From Aphanomyces cochlioides (lineage: Eukaryota > Oomycota > Saprolegniomycetes > Saprolegniales > Verrucalvaceae): 64,000 nucleotides of DNA. Shown in pieces: positions 1 through 11,654 of the stretch; position 1 is the first letter of the stretch, and each line of letters starts with the position of its first letter. The notes beneath the pieces were generated by a model. That model was not told where the DNA came from. It did not search any database and worked only from the letters and a program-made list of their open reading frames with translations. Position numbers and translations under genes: made by a program. The DNA lies in contig JAHQRK010000028.1 in assembly GCA_019828595.1 (NCBI GenBank), positions 62,001 through 126,000 on the forward strand, written 5' to 3'.

Positions 1-2283
1 CACGTCGTCTTCTTCGAGGATATGAAAACGGTTGGATGTCGGCAGGGGATCCAAACGTGGGGACGAAGGCAAAGTACGTTTTGGAGCTGGTCCAGACCGG
101 TAGCCCGTTACCAATTGAAGGTCCAGCGAGTTCTTGGGCTGCTCACTTGGTGGAGCAAGAGCGGGCGATTCGTTGGTAGACATTTCCACATCTTCTTGTT
201 GTTTGTCTTGTCCATTGTTGTTAGGGGGATCGCTGTCACCAGACATATCGACATCAGAGCCATGAGAAGGAGCTGTTGGCTGTGGTTGTTCATCTTGACG
301 ATCTCCAGATGCCTCAGTTGAGTCGGCCTCGCCTTCCGCATTTGTTCCAGGGTCTTGATCATGATCGTCTCCATCATGTTCAGGTTCTTTTTCTCCTGAC
401 GGAGGAGATTTTGCCGCTGCCTTGGCCGCTTTTGCCTTCGCTTTTTCAGCCTTGGCCTCTGCACGTCGTGAAACAATCGACGGAGGCAATGTCTTGTTCA
501 GAGCAGCGATCTTGTGCTGAAACACGACGACAAAAGGCTGACCCGACGGATCCGTAATGGTGATTTCGCGTAGTGCGTCGCCGGATTTTGGCACCAACAC
601 TGCAGGAGGCGCAGGCGACTTGAAAATGACTCTCAAATGCGGCGACTTGATGTTCTGACCAGCAGTAGGGTTGAATGCTGCTATCACTGACTTGGTCAAT
701 GCAGCCATTTTCTTGACAATCGCCTTGGCCATCGAAGGGTGACTGACCTTGTTGAACGTAACGTAGTAGTTGTTGCCATAACGCGAGTACTTGGGAACCA
801 GGAAGTCTTTGCCACCAAGTCGAAACGTTGTGCCTCCCATTTCCACGCACGTAGACAAGTTGTAACTTGAGATCACAATGGTCTGTGGGTTCTTCTTGTG
901 GATCAAAATGTTCGGAAATTTGGAGCCCCATAACGAACCAGGATTTTCCTTGACAAATTGATCGCAGATGACTTTTTCGGACCAGTCCTTGTAGGCTTCG
1001 CCCAACTTGACTGTGAGCTCGTACACTTGGGACTGGGGGGTGAGCAAAATATTTTCAATGAAGGCGTCCATGTCACCAGAGTCTTTGTAGAATGCGTCCG
1101 CCATGGCCTCGCATCGCGCAATATCGTCATCGGCAATAGCATGAGCACCAGTGTTGCGGTGTTTCGCGCCTTTGGGGGCATTGCCTTGCTTGGCATCTTT
1201 CTTGGACGAAGCTGAATCCTTGCCGGGAGTCTTTTGCGTCCATGGATTGGCCTTTTCAGCGTTTTGTTGCTCTTGATCGCCTTGTATTTTGTCTGCCGCG
1301 GTAGGAGGATCAACAGCGCCATTTCCTTGAGCAACGGATTTGTCGACAATGTCTTGATTTGACTGGTCATTGTCATTGTTTGTCGATTGTTCCTCTTGAA
1401 TAACTTCTCCAGGAGTATCACACGGCTTCGCTTGGCCGTTAATGTCGCCTGACCCATCCACCTCCGAGTGAATTTGAGTATTTCCCTCGTCGGTTAAGGC
1501 CTCGGTTTCAGTAGAATCCTTCCCCTCGGCGTCTCCAGAGACCATATCCACGTCCTCTTGAGATTTTTCTTCTTCCTCTCCCGTTCTAGGAGGCTCAGCA
1601 CAGGGGGCGACGCGGTTGGTGGCTGCTGGCTCAGTCCCATTGGTCACGAGAAAGGCCGGGGCCAGACCCCCAGTGACAGGGGTAGAAGGGGAATCCATGC
1701 CATCCCCGCAGCACGGTGACTGGGGTACACCATTGCTCCGGCGAGAACCCAAATCGGGATACCGCCCCCGCCCCTCCGAAGAGGCCCCTGGGGGGAAGTA
1801 GACAGAACCGCAGGGTGTGCCCATAGGGGGGGCCCTCGTAGCCTCTAGGGCTGGCATGGACCCCGTTTTCTCGCCGCCTTCACTGGGGATCGACTCCAAT
1901 TGGAGTCCAGGGAAGCAGCCACCACAGGCACAAGGCCCCAGTGGTTCGCCCTCCTGAGTGAGGGCTTCGCTAGACAAGTTAACGACAGTGGTCTGGGGGT
2001 CAACCACTGACCCACTGAGGTTGACCCCCCCTGGAACTCCGGCGAGTGGAGCACCAGGTGAAGCGCTGGGGGAGCGAGACGCAGATTGGTCTCCAGAGAC
2101 GCTGTTGGGGTCGAACTCGACCTCCACTTCGGCCCTAGGGTTAGGTGTAGAGACATTACTCACACCACTTCCGCCATCCTGATTGGACGACGAAAGTGGG
2201 TGAGGTGATACAATACCTGGAATGATGGTGACTCCGTGAGTGTTGGTCTCACGGAGCTCGGAACAGCTGTTGGCGTTGGACAT
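1..2283 (-). CDS. LINE ORF1 protein, N-terminal 761 residues (partial)
   Basis: Starts at the ATG (MSNANSC) at 2283; the same ATG, with A at -3, begins ORF1 in every copy with this region. By family role this is a nucleic-acid-binding gag-like protein that would coat the element RNA, but I recognise no named domain. Visible are a Ser/Pro/Gly-rich N-terminal quarter with a CACGGC cysteine cluster near residue 118, a conserved globular block (about 382-604), an Ala/Lys/Glu-rich helix near 605-625 and acidic linkers. I saw no frameshift against the other copies. The frame runs off the left edge at a Val corresponding to residue 761, so integrity of the C-terminus is unknown. Confidence 0.8.
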   Translation of the reverse strand, partial: MSNANSCSELRETNTHGVTIIPGIVSPHPLSSSNQDGGSGVSNVSTPNPRAEVEVEFDPNSVSGDQSASRSPSASPGAPLAGVPGGVNLSGSVVDPQTTVVNLSSEALTQEGEPLGPCACGGCFPGLQLESIPSEGGEKTGSMPALEATRAPPMGTPCGSVYFPPGASSEGRGRYPDLGSRRSNGVPQSPCCGDGMDSPSTPVTGGLAPAFLVTNGTEPAATNRVAPCAEPPRTGEEEEKSQEDVDMVSGDAEGKDSTETEALTDEGNTQIHSEVDGSGDINGQAKPCDTPGEVIQEEQSTNNDNDQSNQDIVDKSVAQGNGAVDPPTAADKIQGDQEQQNAEKANPWTQKTPGKDSASSKKDAKQGNAPKGAKHRNTGAHAIADDDIARCEAMADAFYKDSGDMDAFIENILLTPQSQVYELTVKLGEAYKDWSEKVICDQFVKENPGSLWGSKFPNILIHKKNPQTIVISSYNLSTCVEMGGTTFRLGGKDFLVPKYSRYGNNYYVTFNKVSHPSMAKAIVKKMAALTKSVIAAFNPTAGQNIKSPHLRVIFKSPAPPAVLVPKSGDALREITITDPSGQPFVVVFQHKIAALNKTLPPSIVSRRAEAKAEKAKAKAAKAAAKSPPSGEKEPEHDGDDHDQDPGTNAEGEADSTEASGDRQDEQPQPTAPSHGSDVDMSGDSDPPNNNGQDKQQEDVEMSTNESPALAPPSEQPKNSLDLQLVTGYRSGPAPKRTLPSSPRLDPLPTSNRFHILEEDDV

Positions 2284-2344
2284 TTTGAGCGCGGCGGCAC
2301 TTGATAACTTCTTGACTTGAGGGGTACGAGGCAAATTCGGAAGT
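1..2344 (-). mobile_element. LINE copy N1, 5' part (runs off left edge)
   Basis: Minus-strand copy whose 5' terminus (reverse complement of ACTTCCGAATTTGCC) lies at 2344. It reads leftwards through the leader and ORF1 and leaves the window inside ORF1. It is inserted into the ORF2 of another minus-strand copy (N0): the bases at 2345-2358 read CCGACTCAACGTAG on the minus strand, which is normal ORF2 sequence. Its 3' end and the second target-site copy are outside the window. Confidence 0.9.
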
Positions 2345-2358
2345 CTACGTTGAGTCGG
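2345..2358 (-). repeat. Putative target site of N1 (one side)
   Basis: Minus-strand CCGACTCAACGTAG lies directly 5' of N1. It starts with CC like the paired target-site duplications elsewhere. The partner would lie left of the window, so the length is inferred. The following AC could belong to target or element. Confidence 0.55.
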
Positions 2359-3800
2359 AAACCAGACTTGTCGCAAAAGGTTTGAACCAATGCAAGCTGC
2401 CGGTGGAGGCACGTCTCATTTGCCGCATAGAGTTGCGAGTCGTCGGCAAAGTAACTCCCAGTGTGGTAGCGATCCCCACACTTGATGCCATAGTTGGAGT
2501 GTTGCCGTAGGAGTTGGCACATCGGTTCCAAAGCGATCACAAACAGAAGTGGCGACAGTGGATCACCTTGCAACACACCGCGTGAGATGTGAACTGGCTT
2601 GGACAAGAAGCCGTTCACCAAGATGCGAGACTTGCGGCCCGAGTACAGTACGCGAACCATGTCAACAAAGGTTTCGGGAAAGCCATAGTGACGGAGGACG
2701 CGGAGCAAGTACGCGTGGTCCACGCGATCAAAAGCTTTCTCAAAGTCAAGCAGTGCCACCATCGAGGACGGACTGTGTAGTTTGATGTGGTGCAGCATGT
2801 CATCCAGTCGTGCAATATTGGTTTGGATATTGCTTCGACGGATAAAGCCTTGCTGGTCCGGGTGGATGATGTGTCGAATGTGGCGCTGGAGTCGATAAGC
2901 CAGAATACTCGTCAGGATTTTCACATCCGTGTTGAGTAGGCTAATGGGCCGATAGTTCTTGGCCTGTGACTTGGGGCCTTTCTTGTGCAGCAACACCAGC
3001 GTACTGACAAGTTGCATGGGAGTCAAGCGAGGGTGAGAATGGAGCTGGTGTGTGAATAGCAGCTCCAATACCAACGACCACTTGTGAGGTGCAAGTTTGA
3101 GGACTTCGAATGGCAGAGCGTTGGGACCTGGCGCTGAGTTCGAACTGCTGTGTCGAATAGCATGATAGAACTCGTTGGCGCGCAAGGGAGCCGACAGCTC
3201 TTTCTGGGCTTGCTCTGGCAGTTGCTTGTGTCGAGTCAATGGGGTCAGAAATGACGACACTTCGTCTCCAGATCGCTGCACCTCGGGAGCTGCAAACAAG
3301 TCCTTGTAGTAGTCGACCAGGACGTCAGACATGCCTTGTTGATTGGAGACAACATTTCCATTGACATCCACCAACTCTTTGAAGACTGTCTTCTTCAAGG
3401 GGGTAGGGACAGGGGACATGAAGTGGAACTTGGACGAGCGCTCTGCTTTGTACAAGTGAAGTTGGAACGCCTGGTCTTGACGAAACTGCTTGTCTCGATC
3501 TTGCAGCTCGTGAATTTGCTTTTGAAGGTCTCGCACTCGATCCACCAGCACTGCATCTTGACGCATGTTGGGGACTTGCAAAAGTGAAGCGATCTCGACA
3601 GCTAACTTCTTCAACGGCAGACGTTGTTTCTCCAATCGTTGAGAATGGAATTCTTTGAGTTGGGAGCGGATATCATTGACCAGCATGTCGTAGGCCTTGG
3701 AGATATTGTGGAATGATGGAGACTTGTCCAAAAATCGATCCAGACATCCATGAACAATCTCGGCCGCTCGTGGTAGACGAAGTAGCCAAGTTGGAGCTTT

Positions 3801-3815
3801 CCATGATCCAGAGCC
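3801..3815. repeat. Target-site duplication of P1, left copy
   Basis: CCATGATCCAGAGCC, identical to 11699-11713. Removing P1 and one copy restores the normal ORF2 sequence of N0 (GSGSW region), which fixes both ends of P1. The next base (A at 3816) is shared by target and element, so the duplication could be 16 bp. Confidence 0.95.
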
Positions 3816-3836
3816 ACTTCCGAATTTGCCTCGTAC
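3816..3836 (+). repeat. 5'-terminal arm of the 5'/3' UTR inverted repeat
   Basis: The first 21 nt of the element match the reverse complement of the 3' UTR segment at 11633-11654 at 19 of 21 positions, including the unbroken 14-mer AATTTGCCTCGTAC. The same pairing exists in P4 (17622-17642 with 24922-24943). The transcript could fold its 5' end onto its 3' UTR; this role is inference. Confidence 0.85.
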
Positions 3837-3876
3837 CCCTCAAGTCAAGAAGTTATCAAGTGCCGCCGCGCTCAAA

Positions 3877-6800
3877 ATGTCCAACGCCAACAGCTGTTCC
3901 GAGCTCCGTGAGACCAACACTCACGGAGTCACCATCATTCCAGGTATTGTATCACCTCACCCACTTTCGTCGTCCAATCAGGATGGCGGAAGTGGTGTGA
4001 GTAATGTCTCTACACCTAACCCTAGGGCCGAAGTGGAGGTCGAGTTCGACCCCAACAGCGTCTCTGGAGACCAATCTGCGTCTCGCTCCCCCAGCGCTTC
4101 ACCTGGTGCTCCACTCGCCGGAGTTCCAGGGGGGGTCAACCTCAGTGGGTCAGTGGTTGACCCCCAGACCACTGTCGTTAACTTGTCTAGCGAAGCCCTC
4201 ACTCAGGAGGGCGAACCACTGGGGCCTTGTGCCTGTGGTGGCTGCTTCCCTGGACTCCAATTGGAGTCGATCCCCAGTGAAGGCGGCGAGAAAACGGGGT
4301 CCATGCCAGCCCTAGAGGCTACGAGGGCCCCCCCTATGGGCACACCCTGCGGTTCTGTCTACTTTCCCCCCAGGGGCCTCTTCGGAGGGGCGGGGGCGGT
4401 ATCCCGATTTGGGTTCTCGCCGGAGCAATGGTGTACCCCAGTCACCGTGCTGCGGGGATGGCATGGATTCCCCTTCTACCCCTGTCACTGGGGGTCTGGC
4501 CCCGGCCTTTCTCGTGACCAATGGGACTGAGCCAGCAGCCACCAACCGCGTCGCCCCCTGTGCTGAGCCTCCTAGAACGGGAGAGGAAGAAGAACAATCT
4601 CAAGAGGACGTGGATATGGTCTCTGGAGACGCCGAGGGGAAGGATTCTACTGAAACCGAGGCCTTAACCGACGAGGGAAATACTCAAATTCACTCTGAGG
4701 TCGATGGGTCAGGCGACATTAACGGCCAAGCGAAGCCGTGTGATACTCCTGGAGAAGTTATTCACGAGGAACAATCGACAAACAATGACAATGACCAGTC
4801 AAATCAAGACATTGTCGACAAATCCGTTGCTCAAGGAAATGGCGCTGTTGATCCTCCTACCGCGGCAGACAAAATACAAGGCGATCAAGAGCAACAAAAC
4901 GCTGAAAAGGCCAATCCATGGACGCAAAAGACTCCCGGCAAGGATTCAGCTTCGTCCAAGAAAGATTCCAAGCAAGGCAATGCCCCCAAAGGCGCGAAAC
5001 ATCGCAACACTGGTGCTCATGCTATTGCCGATGACGATATTGCGCGATGCGAGGCCATGGCGGACGCATTCTACAAAGACTCTGGTGACATGGACGCCTT
5101 CATTGAAAACATTTTGCTCACCCCCCAGTCCCAAGTGTACGAGCTCACAGTCAAGTTGGGCGAAGGCTACAAGGACTGGTCCGAAAAAGTCATCTGCGAT
5201 CAATTTGTCAAGGAAAATCCTGGTTCGTTATGGGGCTCCAAATTTCCGAACATTTTGATCCACAAGAAGAACCCACAGACCATTGTGATCTCAAGTTACA
5301 ACTTGTCTACGTGCGTGGAAATGGGAGGCACAACGTTTCGACTTGGTGGCAAAGACTTCCTGGTTCCCAAGTACTCGCGTTATGGCAACAACTACTACGT
5401 TACGTTCAACAAGGTCAGTCACCCTTCGATGGCCAAGGCGATTGTCAAGAAAATGGCTGCATTGACCAAGTCAGTGATAGCAGCATTCAACCCTACTGCT
5501 GGTCAGAACATCAAGTCGCCGCATTTGAGAGTCATTTTCAAGTCGTCTGCGCCTCCTGCAGTGCTGGTGCCAAAATCCGGCGACGCACTACGCGAAATCA
5601 CCATTACGGATCCGTCGGGTCAGCCTTTTGTCGTCGTGTTTCAGCACAAGATCGCTGCTCTGAACAAGACATTGCCTCCGTCGATTGTTTCACGACGTGC
5701 AGAGGCCAAGGCTGAAAAAGCGAAGGCAAAAGCGGCCAAGGCAGCGGCAAAATCTCCTCCGTCAGGAGAAAAAGAACCTGAACATGATGGAGACGATCAT
5801 GATCAAGACCCTGGAACAAATGCGGAAGGCAAGGCCGACTCAACTGAGGCATCTGAAGATGGTCAAGATGAACAACCACAGCCAACAGCTCCTTCTCATG
5901 GCTCTGATGTCGATATGTCTGGTGACAGCGATCCCCCTAACAACAATGGACAAGACAAACAACAAGAAGATGTGGAAATGTCTACCAACGAATCGCCCGC
6001 TCTTGCTCCACCAAGTGAGCAGCCCAAGAACTCGCTGGACCTTCAATTGGTAACGGGCTACCGGTCTGGACCAGCTCCAAAACGTACTTTGCCTTCGTCC
6101 CCACGTTTGGATCCCCTGCCGACATCCAACCGTTTTCATATCCTCGAAGAAGACGACGTGGAACTCTCGTTTGAAGACTTTGCAGTGCCTCGAATTGTAT
6201 TGGAAGATTCAAGTGCGCCACGCCCGAAAAAGACCAAAGGCAAAGCGAAGAAACAACGACTTAACAAGTCTGCTGCAGCCCACCTCGAATTGGCGAAGAA
6301 GATCATTCGAGACAAGAAAGTCGAAGGCAGTATCACCGAATGTCAACGCATTTTGCGAGATGATCCTCAGCTCGTTGCACATGCTATGTACGCACAAGAT
6401 GAAGACCTCAGTTTGTTTCAGTCACTTGTTGCAACCAAGACTATTGAGCGCAAGATGGCTTTGTTAAAAGCTCAAGGCAAGCCTCACAACTACAAACATC
6501 ACGTCAACTTCATGGCTCAATACAAGATTCACCCGTCAGAAATCTTGGAAGAATTGACCACGGACATACCAGAGATCAAGCGCATCCTCTTTGCACTTGC
6601 TACGATTGACTTATTCCTCTCAAATCGGGCCCCAGACCTCTACACAAACTCGGAGGCACTGACTGTTCTATTGAACCAAGAAGCAACAAGATTGCCTGAC
6701 ACCAACTGCTTGACGGACTGGTCGCTGTTTGCTTTGATCGAAAACTTCAGCGACAATCTCGAGAAGTTCACTTTGCCGGCTCCCGTCTTGTCGGCCATCT

Positions 6801-6916
6801 CGATGCTCAAAAGCATCACCAACAATTACCACATCGACGAGCTCTGCAGCAAAGCTCACCACTCCATGAACGCCGACGAAATTGATCCCCTCGATTTGGA
6901 GGACGATCAACTCTAA
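3877..6916 (+). pseudogene. LINE ORF1 of P1, one frameshift
   Basis: Complete ORF1 from ATG 3877 to TAA 6916, but one extra T at about 4363-4365 (CTACTTTCCCCCC where other copies have CTACTTCCCCCC) breaks the frame after about residue 162. Otherwise it matches the 1012-aa protein of P4. The downstream frame is open from about 4409 for 835 residues. The lesion sits next to a C-run, so replication slippage or a sequencing error are both possible. ORF2 starts 78 bp downstream. Confidence 0.88.
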
Positions 6917-7968
6917 GGCTTCTATCCCCTGCTTCAATCCATTTCAACCTCCCCTCTGACCCCTCCATTCTACTCATTTTCATCTGTACTCGTGATGAGT
7001 GACAACAACTTCTCCGATGTCCCAACTGAACTCGTGGACTGGGACCCACAAATCATCTCCCTCAACACCAATGGCTTCTCCAACAGTCATCGGTACATCC
7101 TCGACAAACTATCAAGTGTTCACGACGTTTCCTTTATCCAAGAAACCCGTTTCCGCACGCCAAGTCTCCACGACCGTGTTGCGTTCCATTGGCAACGCAT
7201 CACAAACCACGAAGGCTCTTTGTTCTTTGAAGAGCCTATTTACCCTGAAGTATCCACGTCGCCAGCCACTGGAGGTCTGGCTACGTTGATACATCCTCAC
7301 TCTCCTTTGAAGAACGCCACTCAAGTCCCTCATGACAACCCAGTGCTTCGTGGTCGTTATCTACAAGTGCGATGTACTCTGGGTCCACTGACAGTCGTTC
7401 TCCACAATATCTATGCGCCGGCAGCCTTCCAACAACGAGCAAGTTACTTCGAAGAATTGCCACGCGACTTTCCTCCACATGCGCTCCACATTGTTGGAGG
7501 AGATTTCAACTGCACTCTCAACAAAGATTTGGATTCGTTGAGACCCAGTACCTCCACCATGGCCGGCACCCTTCAACTGGAACAATGGATGCACAGTTTG
7601 TCTCTGGTGGATCTGTTTCGCCGTCAAAACCCCGTGGCACGAGCCTTCACAAGTCCCACACTCACCAACCGACTCGACTACATCTTTTGTTCGTCCACCT
7701 TGGCGGGTCTTTGTCATTGGAAGGCGACGCACATGCCACACGTTCCACAGGCTGACCACGTGGCTTGTCGTATCATCACAAAGCGTCAAACATTGCGCCA
7801 TGGCTCTGGATCATGGAAAGCTCCAACTTGGCTACTTCGTCTACCACGAGCGGCCGAGATTGTTCATGGATGTCTGGATCGATTTTTGGACAAGTCTCCA
7901 ACATTCCACAATATCTCCAAGGCCTACGACATGCTGGTCAATGATATCCGCTCCCAACTCAAAGAATT

Positions 7969-7985
7969 CCATTCTCAACGATTGG
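7969..7985. repeat. Target-site duplication of P1n, left copy
   Basis: CCATTCTCAACGATTGG, identical to 8472-8488. It lies in ORF2 at about residues 325-331 and again begins with CC after a T-rich base run (AATT). Confidence 0.95.
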
Positions 7986-8471
7986 TTTTCCGTCGACTTG
8001 TCTGGAAATGTTCTACGAGACGCCCAAGCCGTCCGATGGATACTACATCCGTGGCTATCTGAAGATCTGGCCGATTGTCCGAGCCTGCGTGTATTATCAA
8101 ATATGGCTCCAACGTGCCGATCGCACCTTTCGACCCGACCTCACAGCGAAGAGTCCGATGGAAGTTGCCATTCATGCTGCCTCTTTGATCAAGCTACATC
8201 TACAACAGCTCCTGGTTGATCTCCCTCTCAAGAAGGGATACACCAAGGTATTCAATGTGCTCAAGCATCTATCTTCGGACCACTGGTTACGTCAACACAT
8301 CATTCCTAACAGCGTCGTTTCATGAGAGAGCTGACGGCTCACTCACTTCATCTCCTGTCCAATGACCACTTTGCCATATTCTGTTTTCCAAGTTCTATTT
8401 ATACAGTACGAGGCAAATTAGTAAGTCATTAGGGCCTTTGCTCAAAAATAAGGTTAATACAACTCATTTAA
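7986..8471 (+). mobile_element. P1n, 486-bp 5'-truncated LINE insertion nested in P1
   Basis: Starts inside ORF2 at about residue 1239 (TTTTCCGTC, with two mismatches to other copies close to the junction) and runs through the ORF2 stop at 8323-8325 to the CATTTAA terminus at 8471. It is flanked by a perfect 17-bp duplication. It encodes only the last ~112 ORF2 residues, after the zinc knuckle. This is a textbook target-primed, 5'-truncated insertion in the same orientation as its host. Confidence 0.96.
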
Positions 8472-8488
8472 CCATTCTCAACGATTGG
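8472..8488. repeat. Target-site duplication of P1n, right copy
   Basis: Second copy of CCATTCTCAACGATTGG. ORF2 of P1 resumes after it (EKQRLPLKK). Confidence 0.95.
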
Positions 8489-11400
8489 AGAAACAACGTC
8501 TGCCGTTGAAGAAGTTAGCTGTCGAGATCGCTTCGCTTTTGCAAGTCCCCAACATGCGTCAAGATTCAGTGCTGGTGGATCGAGTGCGAGACCTTCAAAA
8601 GCAAATTCACGAGCTGCAAGATCGAGACAAGCAGTTTCGTCAAGACCAGGCGTTCCAACTTCACTTGTATAAAGCAGAGCGCTCGTCCAAGTTCCACTTC
8701 ATGTCCCCTGTCCCTACCCCCTTGAAGAAGACAGTCTTCAAAGAGTTGGTGGATGTCAATGGAAATGTTGTCTCCAATCAACAAGGCATGTCTGACGTCC
8801 TGGTCGACTACTACAAGGACTTGTTTGCAGCTCCCGAGGTGCAGCGATCTGGAGACGAAGTGTCGTCATTTCTGACCCCATTGACTCGACACAAGCAACT
8901 GCCAGAGCAAGCCCAGAAAGAGCTGTCGGCTCCCTTGCGCGCCAACGAGTTCTATCATGCTATTCGACACAGCAGTTCGAACTCAGCGCCAGGTCCCAAC
9001 GCTCTGCCATTCGAAGTCCTCAAACTTGCACCTCACAAGTGGTCGTTGGTATTGGAGCTGCTATTCACACACCAGCTCCATTCTCACCCTCGCTTGACTC
9101 CCATGCAACTTGTCAGTACGCTGGTGTTGCTGCACAAGAAAGGCCCCAAGTCACAAGCCAAGAACTATCGGCCCATTAGCCTACTCAACACGGATGTGAA
9201 AATCCTGACGAGTATTCTGGCTTATCGACTCCAGCGCCACATTCGACACATCATCCACCCGGACCAGCAAGGCTTTATCCGTCGAAGCAATATCCAAACC
9301 AATATTGCACGACTGGATGACATGCTGCACCACATCAAACTACACAGTCCGTCCTCGATGGTGGCACTGCTTGACTTTGAGAAAGCTTTTGATCGCGTGG
9401 ACCACGCGTACTTGCTCCGCGTCCTCCGTCACTATGGCTTTCCCGAAACCTTTGTTGACATGGTTCGCGTACTGTACTCGGGCCGCAAGTCTCGCATCTT
9501 GGTGAACGGCTTCTTGTCCAAGCCAGTTCACATCTCACGCGGTGTGTTGCAAGGTGATCCACTGTCGCCACTTCTGTTTGTGATCGCTTTGGAACCGATG
9601 TGCCAACTCCTACGGCAACACTCCAACTATGGCATCAAGTGTGGGGATCGCTACCACACTGGGAGTTACTTTGCCGACGACTCGCAACTCTATGCTGCAA
9701 ATGAGACGTGCCTCCACTGGCAGCTTGCATTGGTTCAAACCTTTTGCGACAAGTCTGGTTTCCGACTCAACGTAGACAAGACCCAAATTCTGACCTACAG
9801 CCAGTTGAATGGGAACCTTGCCTCACTACAAGTTACTTCCGACAGTCCCGTGAAGGCTCTTGGTATCTTGGTTGCGCCCAATCTTTCTCCATTGGCACGT
9901 TTCAATTACGTGTTTGAGAAGTTTGTGGCTCGCTTGTCTTTGTGGCTCTACAAGGCTCGAACCATGGCCGGAAAAGTCACTATCCTGCACAGCATATGTC
10001 TGCCTGTGTTATGGTACCAACTGGCTTTTGTCCCTGCCGACAAAGACCTGGCCAAAAAGATCGACAAGGTCATGCTTCAATTTATGCATGGTGAAGAAAT
10101 CAACCCATCCTCCTCTGTCCATGGCCTCCGTTTGATCAAAAAGGAGATCATATTCATGCCGAAGAAGTCCGGTGGCTTAGGCCTGCACCATGCACTTGCT
10201 TTATGGCAACAACACAACCGCTCTGTCATGATCAGATGCATTCAAGCCATCACCACCCCACCCCGCAAGTCTGCCATGTCCGCCTGGATTACGCCGGGCT
10301 ATACTCTCCTCGAGAAGGCTTTTCATCCATGGGGTTCCCCCGAGATCTCCTCTTGGCAAATGGCTCTTCTGCATTCATCAGACAACTGTACAAGAATCCC
10401 AATATCACTCCAATGTGGAAAGCCTTATTGAGTAGCTGGTTTGAATCCCGCTGGACTCCGTACGGCTGTCCAAATCACATCTCATCTTTGGATGTTCCCC
10501 TTTGGCACAACTCGTATCTGCCTGGACTCGAAGACCTATACGATCAGTGCTCTACATCGACGCAAGACCAAGCCAATGTATTGGCTTCGCTTCACATCAC
10601 GAAGTTGTCGCATTTGTTGACTCCGTGTCAGCGAGTTTGGCCAGCTTCGATCTTGTTCGACAAAATCAACCGTGCCTGCCGCCAAGCCAATTTTGTCCCT
10701 CCAACGAAACAATGGATCTCAATCTTGGTGACCAAGTTATCACGATTGTTTGAGATTGTTTCTGAAGAGGATGCTCCCGTGTTCCACTTGCCGACGCCAA
10801 GCTCTGAATGGATGGAATGGCACTGGATAATTCACCCTGACTCGAGTCCGATCTTGTTGGCGTTTGCGACTTCGAAATCGGCTAAGATCAGAGCTTCTCC
10901 AGCTGCCAGCTCGTCCATTCTTCCTACCAAGCATCTCAACCTGCCATCCAACTTTTACGAAGACCCCAAGCGCCTTACCCAACTTGCCGCCTTCCTCCAA
11001 CCCGACCACATTCTCCCTCGATATGGAGAGTTCATTTTCAAGACCCTTCTCCGCGCCAACGCCATGCAATATCTGTTTCAGTACCAAGACCCCAAGCCGA
11101 CGTGTGTCTTCTGTCGTGTCAATGAGACGTACGAGCATTTCCTGTTCTCTTGTGGATATGGTCAATCTGTTTGGTATTTCTTCAAGACAATCCAGCGACT
11201 GCTCGAGTGTTCCTTTCCGTCCACGTGTCTGGAAATGTTCTACGAGACGCCCAAGCCGTCCGATGGATACTACATCCGTGGCTATCTGAAGATCTGGCCG
11301 ATTGTCCGAGCCTGCGTGTATTATCAAATATGGCTCCAACGTGCCGATCGCACCTTTCGACCCGACCTCACAGCGAAGAGTCCGATGGAAGTTGCCATTC

Positions 11401-11549
11401 ATGCTGCCTCTTTGATCAAGCTACATCTACAACAGCTCCTGGTTGATCTCCCTCTCAAGAAGGGATACACCAAGGTATTCAATGTGCTCAAGCATCTATC
11501 TTCGGACCCCTGGTTACGTCAACACGCCATTCCTGACAGCGTCGTTTCA

Positions 11550-11572
11550 TGAGTGAGCTGACGGCTCACTCA
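11550..11572 (+). other. 3' UTR stem-loop overlapping the ORF2 stop
   Basis: TGAGTGAGC, loop TGACG, GCTCACTCA: a perfect 9-bp stem whose first three bases are the ORF2 stop codon. It is perfect in P6 (30217-30239). In P1n, P7, P8, T1 and N5 the left arm is TGAGAGAGC, leaving one internal mismatch. P4 and P5 keep a shorter 6-7 bp stem. In LINEs without poly(A), 3' stem-loops serve as recognition sites for their own reverse transcriptase (shown for UnaL2-type elements); that role here is inference. Confidence 0.75.
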
Positions 11573-11632
11573 CTTCATCTCCTGTTCAATGACCACTTTG
11601 CCATATTCTGTTTTCCAAGTTCTATTTATACA

Positions 11633-11654
11633 GTACGAGGCAAATTAGTAAGTC
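11633..11654 (+). repeat. 3' UTR arm of the inverted repeat to the element 5' end
   Basis: GTACGAGGCAAATT followed by AGTAAGTC, complementary to the first 21 nt of the element. It ends 44 nt before the element terminus and follows a TATTTATA-like run. It is kept in the tails I checked. Confidence 0.8.

Larger units (their letters stand above)
2345..3815 (-). pseudogene. LINE ORF2 middle fragment of host copy N0
   Basis: Minus-strand ORF2 covering about residues 270-759: the linker after the endonuclease and most of the reverse transcriptase. It contains NYRPISLLNTDVKIL, the motif A string LLDFEKAFD, the GVLQGDPLSPL block and the FADD active site. The frame is open throughout. It is cut at 3815 by the insertion of P1 and at 2345 by N1. 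The N-terminal part of the same ORF continues at 11699-12520 on the other side of P1, so N0 was a single element before these insertions. Confidence 0.88.
6995..11552 (+). pseudogene. LINE ORF2 (endonuclease + reverse transcriptase) of P1, interrupted
   Basis: ATG at 6995 (MSDNNFSDV) to TGA at 11550-11552. The APE-like endonuclease shows NTNG, QETRF, NIYAP, GGDFN, NRLDY and ADH motifs. The frame is broken at 7986 by P1n with its duplicated target (up to 8488), resumes at 8489, and carries the whole reverse transcriptase. A one-base loss in a C-run (five C at 10337-10341, six in open copies) then shifts the frame; the C-terminal part is open from about 10203 to 11552. Without the two lesions it would be about 1351 aa. 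Confidence 0.9.

Noticed and set aside
2339..3731. ORF2-ORF1 fusion protein on the minus strand
   Set aside because: The frame simply crosses the N1 insertion junction and continues out of frame in ORF1 leader sequence.
7361..7801. Antisense ORFs of 80-220 residues (for example over ORF2)
   Set aside because: They recur in every copy opposite conserved ORF1/ORF2 codons, match no family I know and are explained as shadow frames.
10203..10431. Programmed frameshift at the C-run in ORF2
   Set aside because: P5, P7 and T1 have six C and read straight through, so the five-C versions are lesions or errors.
11620..11632. TATA-like TATTTATA in the 3' UTR as a promoter for the next copy
   Set aside because: An AT-rich word alone is weak evidence, and nothing in its position relative to downstream starts supports it.
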